Shown here: positions 1-8,260 of the stretch, piece after piece
Position numbering within the stretch: the first letter of the stretch is position 1
Layout: each line of letters begins with the position of its first letter
Assembly (NCBI RefSeq): GCF_009928685.1
Contig: NZ_WWEO01000045.1
Location: 1-64,000, forward strand
Origin: Mucilaginibacter agri
GTDB taxonomy: Bacteria > Bacteroidota > Bacteroidia > Sphingobacteriales > Sphingobacteriaceae
Length of the DNA: 64,000 nt
Direction: 5' to 3'
Made by a program: the position numbers and the translations under genes
Notes under the pieces: generated by a model
The model's database searches: none
What the model saw: the letters and a program-made list of their open reading frames with translations, nothing else
What the model was told of the DNA's origin: nothing

Positions 1-3000
1 GAGATACTCCAATAAGTTTGAATACATTACCAACATTATCAACAACAGCAACCTCAGCCTCATCGGTAGCAGGCAGCCCGTACGCGATTACGGCAAGCGG
101 TGCAGTGAATGCGAATTACACGATCAGCTATGTGGCGGGTAGTTTAACAGTAACCCCGCTAGCAATTACGGTAACCGTTGATGCCCAAAGCAAAATGTAC
201 GGCAATGTAGATCCAACATTAACTTATCAAATTACCAGCGGTTCGCTCGTGCCAGGTGATGCCTTCACGGGCACATTGTCAAGAACAGCAGGTGAAAATG
301 TTGGTACTTATAGCATCAACCGAAACACCTTAGCCTTAAATAGTAATTATGCCTTGACTTATACAGCTGCCAACCTAACCATCGTTACAAGAGCAATCGC
401 GGTAACCGCCAACGCCCAAAATAAAAGCTATGGCGATACAGACCCCGCATTAACTTATACCTACACGGGAACTTTAGCGTTTAGCGACACCTTCACAGGT
501 GGACTATCAAGAGTATCGGGCGAAAACGTCGGCACTTACGCAATTAATCAAAACAACCTGGCCTTAAGCAGCAACTATGCTTTGACATATACCGGCGCTA
601 ACCTAACCATCGGCACAAGGGCTATTGCGGTAACCGCTGATGCAAAAACTAAAACTTATGGCGATGCCGATCCGACGCTGACTTATCAGGTTACAAGCGG
701 TTCGCTCGTAACCGGCGATAGATTTACAGGAGCAATAACGAGAGCACCGGGAGAAAACGTTGGCACCTATACCATTAACCGAGGCAGCTTGGCATTGAGC
801 AGCAACTATGCGTTAACTTATACCGGCGCAAACCTAACCATTGGCACAAGAGCAATCGCGGTAACTGCTGATGCTAAAACTAAAACCTATGGTGATGCCG
901 ATCCGACCTTAACTTACACCTACACGGGCACTCTCGCAACGGGTGATGCCTTTACAGGCGCATTGTCGAGAGCAGCAGGCCAAAATATCGGTACTTATGC
1001 TATTAACCAAAACACCTTAGCTTTAAGCAGTAACTACGCATTAACTTATACCGGCGCAAACCTAACCATCAGTACACGAGCCATAACGGTAACTGCCGAT
1101 GCTAAGTCGAAAACTTATGGTGATGTGGATCCGACGCTGACTTATCAGATCACAAGTGGTTCACTCGTAACGGGCGACGCATTTACAGGAGCACTTTCAA
1201 GAGCGCCAGGTGAAAACATCGGTACTTACGCCATCAATCAAAATACTTTGGTATTGAACGGTAACTATGCGTTGACCTATACCGGCGCAAACCTGACCAT
1301 CGGCACAAGAGCCATAGCGGTAACGGCGGATGCCAAGTCAAAAACCTATGGCGATGCGGATCCGGTATTAACTTATACCTACACCGGAACCTTGGTTACG
1401 GGTGATGCCTTCACTGGACTGCTGTCAAGAGCGCCGGGTGAAAACATCGGTACTTATGCGATCAACCAAAATACCTTAGCCCTAAGCAGCAATTATGCGT
1501 TAACTTATACAGGAGCAAACCTAACCATCAGTACACGAGCAATTGCGGTAACGGCTGATGCAAAGTCGAAAACTTATGGTGATGCCGATCCGACCTTAAC
1601 TTACACTTACACGGGCACTCTCGCAACGGGTGATGCCTTTACAGGCGCATTGTCAAGAGCGCCGGGTGAAAACATCGGTACTTATGCGATCAATCAGAAC
1701 ACTTTGGTATTGAACGGTAACTACGCATTGACTTATACCGGCGCTAACCTGACTATCGGCACAAGAGCCATAGCGGTAACTGCCGATGCTAAGTCGAAAA
1801 CTTATGGTGATGCAGATCCTGCGTTGACTTACACTTATACCGGCACGTTGGCAACGGGCGATGCCTTCACAGGAGGATTATCAAGAGCAGCAGGTGAAAA
1901 CATCGGCACTTATGCCATCAATCAAAACTCCTTGGCCTTGAACAGCAACTATGCATTAACTTACACCGGTGCCAACCTAACCATCGGTACCAGGGCCATA
2001 GCCGTAACCGCGGACGCCAAATCTAAAACCTACGGCGATCCGGATCCTGCGCTGACCTATACTTACACCGGAACCTTGGTGACTGGCGATAGTTTCACAG
2101 GGGCGCTTTCGAGAGCAGCAGGTGAGAACATTGGTACTTATGCCATTAATCAAAACACCTTAGCCCTAAGCAGCAACTATGCCCTAACTTATACCGGGTC
2201 AAACCTAACCATCGGTACAAGGGCGATAGCTGTAACCGTTGATGCAAAGTCCAAAACTTACGGTGATGCAGATCCGGCGTTGACTTATCAGATCACAAGT
2301 GGTTCGCTCGTAACCGGTGACGCATTTACAGGAGCACTTTCAAGAGCAGTAGGTGAAAACATTGGCACTTACGCCATTAATCAAAACACTTTGGCATTGA
2401 ACAGTAACTATGCGTTAACTTATACCGGCGCAAACCTGACTATCGGTACACGGGCTATAGCGTTAACTGCAGATGCCAAGTCGAAAACTTACGGCGATGT
2501 GGATCCAACGCTGACTTATACTTACTCCGGCACGTTGGTAACAGGCGACTCTTTCACAGGTTCACTATCAAGATCGCCAGGCGAAAACATCGGGACATAT
2601 GCCATCAACCAAAACACGTTGGCACTGAACAGTAACTATGCGTTAACTTATACAGGAGCTAACCTAACCATCGGTACAAGGGCAATTACGGTAACGGCGG
2701 ATGCCAAGTCGAAAACTTACGGTGACGCGGATCCGGCGTTCACTTATACCTACACCGGAACATTAGTTGCTGGCGATGCATTTACAGGTGTATTGGCAAG
2801 GGCGGCAGGGGAAAATATTGGTACTTATGCGATCAACCAAAACACCCTGGCACTAAGCAGTAACTACGCATTGACTTATAAAGGCGCTAACCTTACTATC
2901 GGTACAAGAGCCATCGCGGTAACCGCAGCTCCGAAGAATAAAACCTATGGGGATTCAGACCCGGCACTAACTTACACCTATACGGGCACTTTGGCAACGG

Positions 3001-4178
3001 GCGATTCTTTCACAGGTACGTTATCAAGAACAACAGGGGAGGGCGCTGGTAGTTATGCCATCAACAAAAATACGTTAGCCCTGGGCAGCAATTACACCTT
3101 AACTTACACTGGTGCGACCCTCGTTATTAATAAAGCGCCATTGAGTGTAACGGCAGATAACAAGAGCAGATTATTCCTGTTAGCAAATCCGCCGTTAACC
3201 TTAACTTACAGTGGCTTTAAATTTAGCGATGCACCAACCAGCCTTACTGCTCAACCAAGTGTAACCACCACGGCGGTGAGGTTATCGCTCCCGGGTGTAT
3301 ATCCGATTACGGTACAGGGCGCGGCAAGCTCAAATTATGATATTACCTATCACAATGGCCAGTTAACGGTTTTACTTGCTACGCGCACTATTGCATTTAC
3401 AGCGCTACCTCAAAAAACCTATGGTGATCCGGATTTCTCAGCAGGTGCGTCCTTAAACACCGACGAGACCCTGGTATTAACCAGTAGCAACACTAATGTA
3501 GCGACAATCGTAAACGGTCAAATACACATCGTGGGGGCCGGTACCACAGTTATAACGGCTGCTGCGCCAGAGAATGGTGGCTACAGTACCACAGATCCGA
3601 TAAGTCAAATATTGATTGTGGATAAAGCACAGCAGACTATCAGCTTTGCTGCTATACCAAATCTGTACAGCGGTGATTCATACGATCTATCATCGGTGAA
3701 ATCGAGTGCTGGCTTGCCGGTTACCTTAACAGTTGCCGATCAAACCATTGCATCAATAACCGGTACTAAACTAAATGCACTGGCAATTGGCACAACTGCT
3801 GTTACTGCTTCGGCGGCGGGTAATGCCAATTACTATCCGGCCGCGAATGTAACCCAGCCGGTAAAAATACTTGATAAGTTTGGTGCTGAGCTCATTGTGC
3901 GGAAAGCATTGTCGCCCAATGGCGACGGTATCAACGACTTCCTGTATATAGAAGGTATCAAAGACCATCCGGTAAATAGTTTCACGGTTATTAACCGCAA
4001 TGGCGTCAAAATCTTCGAGATTAAAAACTATAATAATGCCGACAAGGTGTTTGTAGGGCGGTCGAGCGTAACCGGCGACCTGCAAACAGCAGGTACTTAT
4101 TTCTACCTGATAGAGTTGAATGACGGCGGAACGATACATCGTCAAACCGGATACTTCTTACTTAAATATCAGAACTAA
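1..4178 (+). CDS. T9SS type B secreted MBG-repeat adhesin, 5'-truncated by window edge
   Basis: The reading frame is open to the first bases of the window, so the gene starts upstream and the TTG at position 18 is not a real start. The visible part (about 1390 residues) consists of 13 near-identical MBG-type repeats of 76-77 residues (motifs KTYGD.DP.LTY, GDAFTG.LSR, NYALTYTGANLTI), a divergent 14th MBG unit, two Ig-like Big_2-type modules (about residues 1080-1280), and a C-terminal gliding-motility/T9SS type B sorting domain (SPNGDGINDFLYIEGI at about 1296, ending in YFLLKYQN). The family is known as large surface or secreted proteins exported by the Por/T9SS. The next gene encodes PorP/SprF, the usual partner of type B CTD proteins. 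An adhesive or matrix role is inferred from the repeats; no catalytic domain is visible. Confidence 0.9.
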   Translation, partial: DTPISLNTLPTLSTTATSASSVAGSPYAITASGAVNANYTISYVAGSLTVTPLAITVTVDAQSKMYGNVDPTLTYQITSGSLVPGDAFTGTLSRTAGENVGTYSINRNTLALNSNYALTYTAANLTIVTRAIAVTANAQNKSYGDTDPALTYTYTGTLAFSDTFTGGLSRVSGENVGTYAINQNNLALSSNYALTYTGANLTIGTRAIAVTADAKTKTYGDADPTLTYQVTSGSLVTGDRFTGAITRAPGENVGTYTINRGSLALSSNYALTYTGANLTIGTRAIAVTADAKTKTYGDADPTLTYTYTGTLATGDAFTGALSRAAGQNIGTYAINQNTLALSSNYALTYTGANLTISTRAITVTADAKSKTYGDVDPTLTYQITSGSLVTGDAFTGALSRAPGENIGTYAINQNTLVLNGNYALTYTGANLTIGTRAIAVTADAKSKTYGDADPVLTYTYTGTLVTGDAFTGLLSRAPGENIGTYAINQNTLALSSNYALTYTGANLTISTRAIAVTADAKSKTYGDADPTLTYTYTGTLATGDAFTGALSRAPGENIGTYAINQNTLVLNGNYALTYTGANLTIGTRAIAVTADAKSKTYGDADPALTYTYTGTLATGDAFTGGLSRAAGENIGTYAINQNSLALNSNYALTYTGANLTIGTRAIAVTADAKSKTYGDPDPALTYTYTGTLVTGDSFTGALSRAAGENIGTYAINQNTLALSSNYALTYTGSNLTIGTRAIAVTVDAKSKTYGDADPALTYQITSGSLVTGDAFTGALSRAVGENIGTYAINQNTLALNSNYALTYTGANLTIGTRAIALTADAKSKTYGDVDPTLTYTYSGTLVTGDSFTGSLSRSPGENIGTYAINQNTLALNSNYALTYTGANLTIGTRAITVTADAKSKTYGDADPAFTYTYTGTLVAGDAFTGVLARAAGENIGTYAINQNTLALSSNYALTYKGANLTIGTRAIAVTAAPKNKTYGDSDPALTYTYTGTLATGDSFTGTLSRTTGEGAGSYAINKNTLALGSNYTLTYTGATLVINKAPLSVTADNKSRLFLLANPPLTLTYSGFKFSDAPTSLTAQPSVTTTAVRLSLPGVYPITVQGAASSNYDITYHNGQLTVLLATRTIAFTALPQKTYGDPDFSAGASLNTDETLVLTSSNTNVATIVNGQIHIVGAGTTVITAAAPENGGYSTTDPISQILIVDKAQQTISFAAIPNLYSGDSYDLSSVKSSAGLPVTLTVADQTIASITGTKLNALAIGTTAVTASAAGNANYYPAANVTQPVKILDKFGAELIVRKALSPNGDGINDFLYIEGIKDHPVNSFTVINRNGVKIFEIKNYNNADKVFVGRSSVTGDLQTAGTYFYLIELNDGGTIHRQTGYFLLKYQN
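159..3134 (+). repeat. 13 tandem MBG-coding repeats, 228/231-bp period
   Basis: Thirteen in-frame units of 76 residues (TYTGTL type) or 77 residues (YQ.TSGSL type; units 1, 3, 5 and 10). Nine units of 76 plus four of 77 give 992 codons, exactly the span. The linker IST occurs only after units 4 and 6, and LVLNGN only in units 5 and 7, which points to duplication of a two-unit block. Such repeats are prone to recombination and assembly collapse, so the copy number should be treated cautiously. Confidence 0.93.
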
Positions 4179-4250
4179 TAACAAGATTATCAGCTACCCG
4201 GAAGCAGTTAACGCTTCCGGGGTAATTAAACCACTAGCACTTAGAAAATC

Positions 4251-5174
4251 ATGAGAAGCTATATTAAACCCGGGATTAAGGTTTTACTGCTTTCGGCCAT
4301 ATGTTTTGTGTTTTCTATATACACCGCATATGCCCAGCAAGATTATACGTACAGCCAGTACATGAATAACCAAACACCATTAAATCCAGCTTATTCTTTA
4401 CTGGACAAAAATGGTTCGCTAAATGCCCTGCTGCGTAAGCAATGGGTTGGCATTGACGGTGCACCATCTTCGTTTATCTTTAATGGTAATATGCCCATAG
4501 AATCAATCAACGGAGCAGCTGGGGCTACTGTAAAAAACGACCAATTCGGTATTGAGCACCTTACTGAAGTAAACGCTTTTTTTGCCAAAAGCATCCAGTT
4601 AAGCGAAAAGGCCTTTTTAGGAGTATCATTAAATGCAGGCTTTCGTAACTATGTGGCTAATTATTCGACACTCGATTCAAACGATCCTGCTTTTAGGGAT
4701 GATGTAAGGCAGAATAAACCGAACCTGGGTTTTGGGGTGATGTTTTATTCGGATAGGTATTTTATAGGTGTTGCTGTTCCCGAATTAACGTTTACATCAC
4801 TGGGTTCGGCCTCGATACAGGATAATAGTTATTTCCGTAACCACTATAATTTTTCTGGTGCATACTTGATCGATGGGGGAAAAGATGTAAAGGTAAAACC
4901 AGCCTTTTTGGCTACATATACTAAAGGGGTACCTTTTATTGCCAATTTCTCTACAACGTTGTATATAAAAAATGTAGTTGGTTTTGGGGCAGATTATCGC
5001 ACTAATAACGAGATGGCCGGCATAATCAGCTTTATGATGAGTAACTTCCGTTTAGGGTACAGCTATCAGTTCGGTACTGCATCAAACAACATTGGCAGGT
5101 TCAATAATTCAACGCATGAGGTAACATTGACCTACCGTTTCGGTCAGCATTTGGAAGATATTAACTTATTATAA
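4251..5174 (+). CDS. PorP/SprF family type IX secretion outer-membrane protein
   Basis: 307 residues. An N-terminal signal peptide (about residues 1-29, ending AYAQQ) is followed by the typical PorP/SprF opening QDYTYSQYMNNQTPLNPAYS and a beta-barrel-like run of alternating aromatic and glycine strands, ending in a terminal strand EVTLTYRF. Family members sit in the outer membrane and help dock or anchor T9SS type B substrates. The gene lies 72 bp downstream of the MBG adhesin on the same strand, with no terminator seen between them, so the two are probably co-transcribed partners. The ATG at 4251 gives a complete signal peptide. Confidence 0.93.
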   Translation: MRSYIKPGIKVLLLSAICFVFSIYTAYAQQDYTYSQYMNNQTPLNPAYSLLDKNGSLNALLRKQWVGIDGAPSSFIFNGNMPIESINGAAGATVKNDQFGIEHLTEVNAFFAKSIQLSEKAFLGVSLNAGFRNYVANYSTLDSNDPAFRDDVRQNKPNLGFGVMFYSDRYFIGVAVPELTFTSLGSASIQDNSYFRNHYNFSGAYLIDGGKDVKVKPAFLATYTKGVPFIANFSTTLYIKNVVGFGADYRTNNEMAGIISFMMSNFRLGYSYQFGTASNNIGRFNNSTHEVTLTYRFGQHLEDINLL

Positions 5175-5186
5175 GCCTTGAAAATC

Positions 5187-5224
5187 TAAACAAGAAAAGC
5201 AGCCCTTGGCTGCTTTCTTGTTTA
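5187..5224 (+). terminator. Long hairpin terminator after the porP/sprF gene
   Basis: Near-perfect inverted repeat: the left arm TAAACAAGAAAAGCAGCC and the right arm GGCTGCTTTCTTGTTTA flank a short CTT loop, 13 bp after the stop codon. The neighbouring gene on the minus strand ends at 5249, so the hairpin can serve both converging units. Confidence 0.8.
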
Positions 5225-5248
5225 GGGAAAGTTCCAAAATAAAGATGC

Positions 5249-5725
5249 TTATGGCATCACCGATGGACGTAGAATTGAGATGTAATGCAGCCTCGAACTG
5301 TTGCCAGTTGTATCGTTATGAGGCTGAAGACTGGCTCCGTCAAAGCGTTGATAAACAAATGAATGATTTTGATCGTTCTGGGTTTTTGCCCATTCTACAG
5401 ATACCAATTTGCCGGGAATCAGGCCGCCAAACCAATGCGGGTCTTCCTGTTGTTTCCAGGTTACCAATGCTAAAACCTCGCCATTATTTGGCTGTGCTTT
5501 CCCGAGCAAAGCATTGCGGGCAGCATCATTACCATATAAGGTAGACATGGTGCCTTGCTTTCTATTAATCATTGAGGTAATAACGAATGGACAAGCCTGC
5601 TTGAAATTTAACGATGCAGGTAGGGCCGCTTTGGTATTGATCTGTTGGCCATCTACCACAGGCTGACTGCATGAGGTTATTATATAAAGTAAAGCCAGGC
5701 TTAAAATAGGAGCTAATTTTTTCAT
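5249..5725 (-). CDS. Small lipoprotein, cytochrome P460-like
   Basis: 158 residues with a lipoprotein signal (LLYIITSC, lipobox cysteine at about 19). The body contains NRKQGTMSTLYGNDAARNA, GEVLALVTWKQQEDPHWFGGLIPG and VSVEWAK, an arrangement like the P460 cytochrome fold. No CxxCH haem-attachment motif is present, so the protein either lacks haem or is only a distant relative. It begins 5 bp after the stop of the cytochrome gene at 5731-6666, so the two form an operon. Family assignment is moderate, from sequence pattern only; function unknown. Confidence 0.6.
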   Translation of the reverse strand: MKKLAPILSLALLYIITSCSQPVVDGQQINTKAALPASLNFKQACPFVITSMINRKQGTMSTLYGNDAARNALLGKAQPNNGEVLALVTWKQQEDPHWFGGLIPGKLVSVEWAKTQNDQNHSFVYQRFDGASLQPHNDTTGNSSRLHYISILRPSVMP

Positions 5726-5730
5726 GGCGC

Positions 5731-6666
5731 TTAGTGTTTAATAGGTTGGGTAAAAACGTAGTCGGTGTTGGCTTGTGGTCGGTGGCAGTTAACGCACTCC
5801 GTTGCAAACATAGCTGTTTTGCCATACGGCACCATTGCAGGTGTTTTAAACCTTGCAAACCCCCAACCCTTTGTGTCGCGGTATTTGTCGGCATCTTTTA
5901 TCATAAACTCTACCTGTTTAAACTCGCCGGGGGTGATGTTTCCGTCTTTATCCTCCAGCGATGCCCATGCTACTTTGGCAAAGGCGGCGCCGTTTGGCCA
6001 CGGTTTAATATTGCCTTCTTTAAGGGCCTTAACGGCTATGGCATTACCCAATATTACCCGCATGGTGCCATTGTCGTACCTATCGGTTGTGCTAAGTGCC
6101 TGCCAGTTTTTATAGTCGGGCATAAAAGCAATACCATTAAGCGCTACGGGGATATTCTTTAACTGGAGTTTTCCGCTGCTCCATTGGGCAAACTGTTTAT
6201 CAGCTGCATTTATCTTTGCGGTGTCGGTAAAGGGTTGTTTAACAGTGCTCTTTAAATATGCTTTCAATATCGCAACATCTTCAGCAGAGAGCTTGGCCGA
6301 AGGATGGACAGCTGTATAATTGCTAAGCGGCATAGCGCCAGCGTTGATCTGGTTAACGGCTTCCCAAAGTTTGGCTTTTTGGTCAGGTGCGGCCAGTTTA
6401 TCCCATTCCGAAAAGTTAAGCCCGGCTCTTCCTTCATTAACATCAGCTGCAACCTGCCAGTATGCCGGAGCTATCTGATCGTACCATCGTATGTTGGTTT
6501 CGTTCGAATGGCAATCATAGCAAGCCCTTTTCAATATGGCTTTTACATTAGCAGGAGCATTAATGTCGCTTGTAACTGGCTGCTCTTTAATTGCAGGACG
6601 GTAAAGCTGCAAACAAAGAAGCACGACAATAAGTATGCAAATCGTTACGGTGATCTTCCTTTTCAT
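5731..6666 (-). CDS. Haem-binding domain plus cytochrome P460 fusion protein
   Basis: 311 residues. An N-terminal membrane or signal segment (about 5-22) is followed by a haem-binding domain with ACYDCHSNE (CxxCH at about 49-53) and a YDQIAPAYWQVAADVNEGRAGLNFSEW stretch typical of the Haem_bd family. The second half resembles cytochrome P460 and ends with a second CxxCH in ECVNCHRP near the C-terminus. The likely role is a periplasmic or membrane-anchored c-type haem protein in redox or detoxification reactions; the substrate cannot be read from sequence. It heads a two-gene operon with the small lipoprotein. Confidence 0.82.
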   Translation of the reverse strand: MKRKITVTICILIVVLLCLQLYRPAIKEQPVTSDINAPANVKAILKRACYDCHSNETNIRWYDQIAPAYWQVAADVNEGRAGLNFSEWDKLAAPDQKAKLWEAVNQINAGAMPLSNYTAVHPSAKLSAEDVAILKAYLKSTVKQPFTDTAKINAADKQFAQWSSGKLQLKNIPVALNGIAFMPDYKNWQALSTTDRYDNGTMRVILGNAIAVKALKEGNIKPWPNGAAFAKVAWASLEDKDGNITPGEFKQVEFMIKDADKYRDTKGWGFARFKTPAMVPYGKTAMFATECVNCHRPQANTDYVFTQPIKH

Positions 6667-6829
6667 TATAGGGGTAAATTGAATTATGGAATTAAAGATA
6701 GATTACCTGATAATGTTCAAATAATTAATTTGTTTCCATGCTTCAGAAATTTACACCAACCGTGGTTTTCTCCTCAATTTTATGTGCAATACACTCAAAG
6801 GTTAAAAAATGAAAAGGTCTTTAAACAGT

Positions 6830-6852
6830 GAAAGCCCTTTTTAAGGGCTTTC
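6830..6852 (-). terminator. Hairpin downstream of msrA
   Basis: GAAAGCCC and GGGCTTTC form an 8-bp perfect stem around a 7-nt A/T loop, 29 bp beyond the msrA stop codon. The T-tract on the minus strand is weak, so efficiency is uncertain. Confidence 0.55.
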
Positions 6853-6880
6853 GAAAAACTTTTTATTCGGCACTGCTTAA

Positions 6881-7372
6881 TTAAGCCAATGTCCAATCAG
6901 GTCTTTCAAAATGGCATGTATAACCGTATGGGTTCTTTTGCAAATAATCCTGGTGTTCTTCTTCGGCATTCCAAAAGGGGCCTGCGGGTACTACTTCTGT
7001 AACTATTTTGCCAGGCCATACGCCAGATAAATCCATCTCTGTTATTAAGGCATTGGCGGTGTCACGTTGGGTTTCATCTAAATAAAATATCGCCGAACGG
7101 TATGACGTGCCTATATCATTTCCTTGCCTGTTCTTTGTGGTAGGATCATGGATCTGGAAGAAATATTCCAATAGTTTACGATATGATAAAATTGAAGGAT
7201 CAAATACAATCTCTATACCCTCAGCATGTGTTCCATGATTTCGGTACGTTGCGTTTGGCACATCGCCACCTGTATATCCAACCACGGTTGAAATAACTCC
7301 CGGTTGTTGTCTGAATAATTCTTCTACACCCCAAAAACAGCCGCCGGCTAAAATCGCCTTTTCTGTACTCAT
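6881..7372 (-). CDS. msrA: Peptide-methionine (S)-S-oxide reductase MsrA
   Basis: 163 residues, about the minimal MsrA length. The catalytic motif GGCFWGVEELF is near the N-terminus (Cys about 12), followed by PGVISTVVGYTGGDVPNATYRNHGTHAEGIEIVFDP, the IHDPTTKNRQGNDIGTSYRSAIFY block and the C-terminal EEEHQDYLQKNPYGYTCHF. The enzyme reduces methionine S-sulfoxide in proteins using thioredoxin. There is no signal peptide, so it is cytoplasmic. It stands alone on the minus strand between terminator-like hairpins and the divergent isomerase gene. Confidence 0.96.
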   Translation of the reverse strand: MSTEKAILAGGCFWGVEELFRQQPGVISTVVGYTGGDVPNATYRNHGTHAEGIEIVFDPSILSYRKLLEYFFQIHDPTTKNRQGNDIGTSYRSAIFYLDETQRDTANALITEMDLSGVWPGKIVTEVVPAGPFWNAEEEHQDYLQKNPYGYTCHFERPDWTLA

Positions 7373-7576
7373 ATATTTTTATTTTTATATAGAATAAAGA
7401 TAGTGTACAAACCGGTATTCAACAATAAAATAGGGTAGCTATGGCGCTAATCTTACATGCAGATGAATGTACCTGTCGCTTATTGATGGTTTTGTTTATC
7501 CGGGTGCCGAATGTGCGCTGATTTATATAAATTAGGAAACTAGAAAGGCTTTAACATAACATTTAAATATACTTCG

Positions 7577-8242
7577 TTGAAAAGAACATTATTACTGCTT
7601 ACTATAATGCTATGCGTGTGTGCAATTGCATTTGCACAACAAAAAAATCAATATGTAAAATTAGAAACGCCCCAGGGATGGTGCGTGATAAAATTGTATA
7701 ACGAAACCCCGGTGCACCGCGATAACTTTATCAAACTGGTTAAAAGCCACTATTTTGATGCAACTACCTTTAACCGCATCCTCAAAAACTTTGTTATCCA
7801 GGGAGGCGACCCAGATTCGCTATATGAAAAAGGCCGTACTTTAAAGCCCGAACAAAAGTGGATAGCGCCCGAATTTGTGGATAGTTTATATCACCGAAGG
7901 GGAGTGGTAGCCATGGGGCGCGATAATAACCCAATAGAATCTTCCTTTACCACCCAGATTTATATTGTGGATGGCAAAACCTATACTGATGAAGAATTGG
8001 ATGCGATAGAGAAAAAATACAATGTGCATTTAACAGATGCTCAGCGCCAGGCTTACCGCACCGTTGGCGGTATACCCCGCCTCGATCATCATTATACCGT
8101 CTTCGGCGATATTGTAAAAGGCATGGATCTCATCGACAAAATTACTGCGGTAAAGGTTGATAAAGCCGGAAATCCCGACACGCCGGTATGGATGAAAATT
8201 ACCTTGCTTACACCTAAACAAGCAGAGAAAATTTTAAAATAA
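7577..8242 (+). CDS. Secreted cyclophilin-type peptidyl-prolyl cis-trans isomerase
   Basis: 221 residues. The signal peptide KRTLLLLTIMLCVCAIAFAQQ is followed by a cyclophilin core (VKLETPQGWCVIKLYNETP, HRDNFIKL, FNRILKNFVIQGGDP, RRGVVAMGRD, VFGDIVKGMDLIDKI). The start is TTG: no in-frame ATG precedes it within the open frame, and beginning later would destroy the signal peptide. A lineage-typical insertion (about residues 130-160, EELDAIEKKYNVHLTDAQRQAYRTVGG) separates core strands. The likely role is folding of periplasmic or outer-membrane proteins. No obvious operon partner; the next gene is convergent. Confidence 0.9.
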   Translation: MKRTLLLLTIMLCVCAIAFAQQKNQYVKLETPQGWCVIKLYNETPVHRDNFIKLVKSHYFDATTFNRILKNFVIQGGDPDSLYEKGRTLKPEQKWIAPEFVDSLYHRRGVVAMGRDNNPIESSFTTQIYIVDGKTYTDEELDAIEKKYNVHLTDAQRQAYRTVGGIPRLDHHYTVFGDIVKGMDLIDKITAVKVDKAGNPDTPVWMKITLLTPKQAEKILK

Positions 8243-8260
8243 GCAAACCAATCTGAGCTC

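Noticed and set aside
159..3134. CRISPR-like or satellite repeat array
   Set aside because: The repeats are 228-231 bp, contiguous, in frame and coding for MBG domains, with no short-repeat and spacer pattern.
3771..4145. Minus-strand open frame of 124 codons under the adhesin C-terminus
   Set aside because: It is antisense to the well-supported T9SS sorting domain, has no family resemblance, and arises from codon composition of the real gene.
5206..6831. Several plus-strand open frames opposite the P460 operon
   Set aside because: The minus-strand proteins have signal peptides and CxxCH motifs; the plus-strand frames show no domain and are cysteine-rich shadows.
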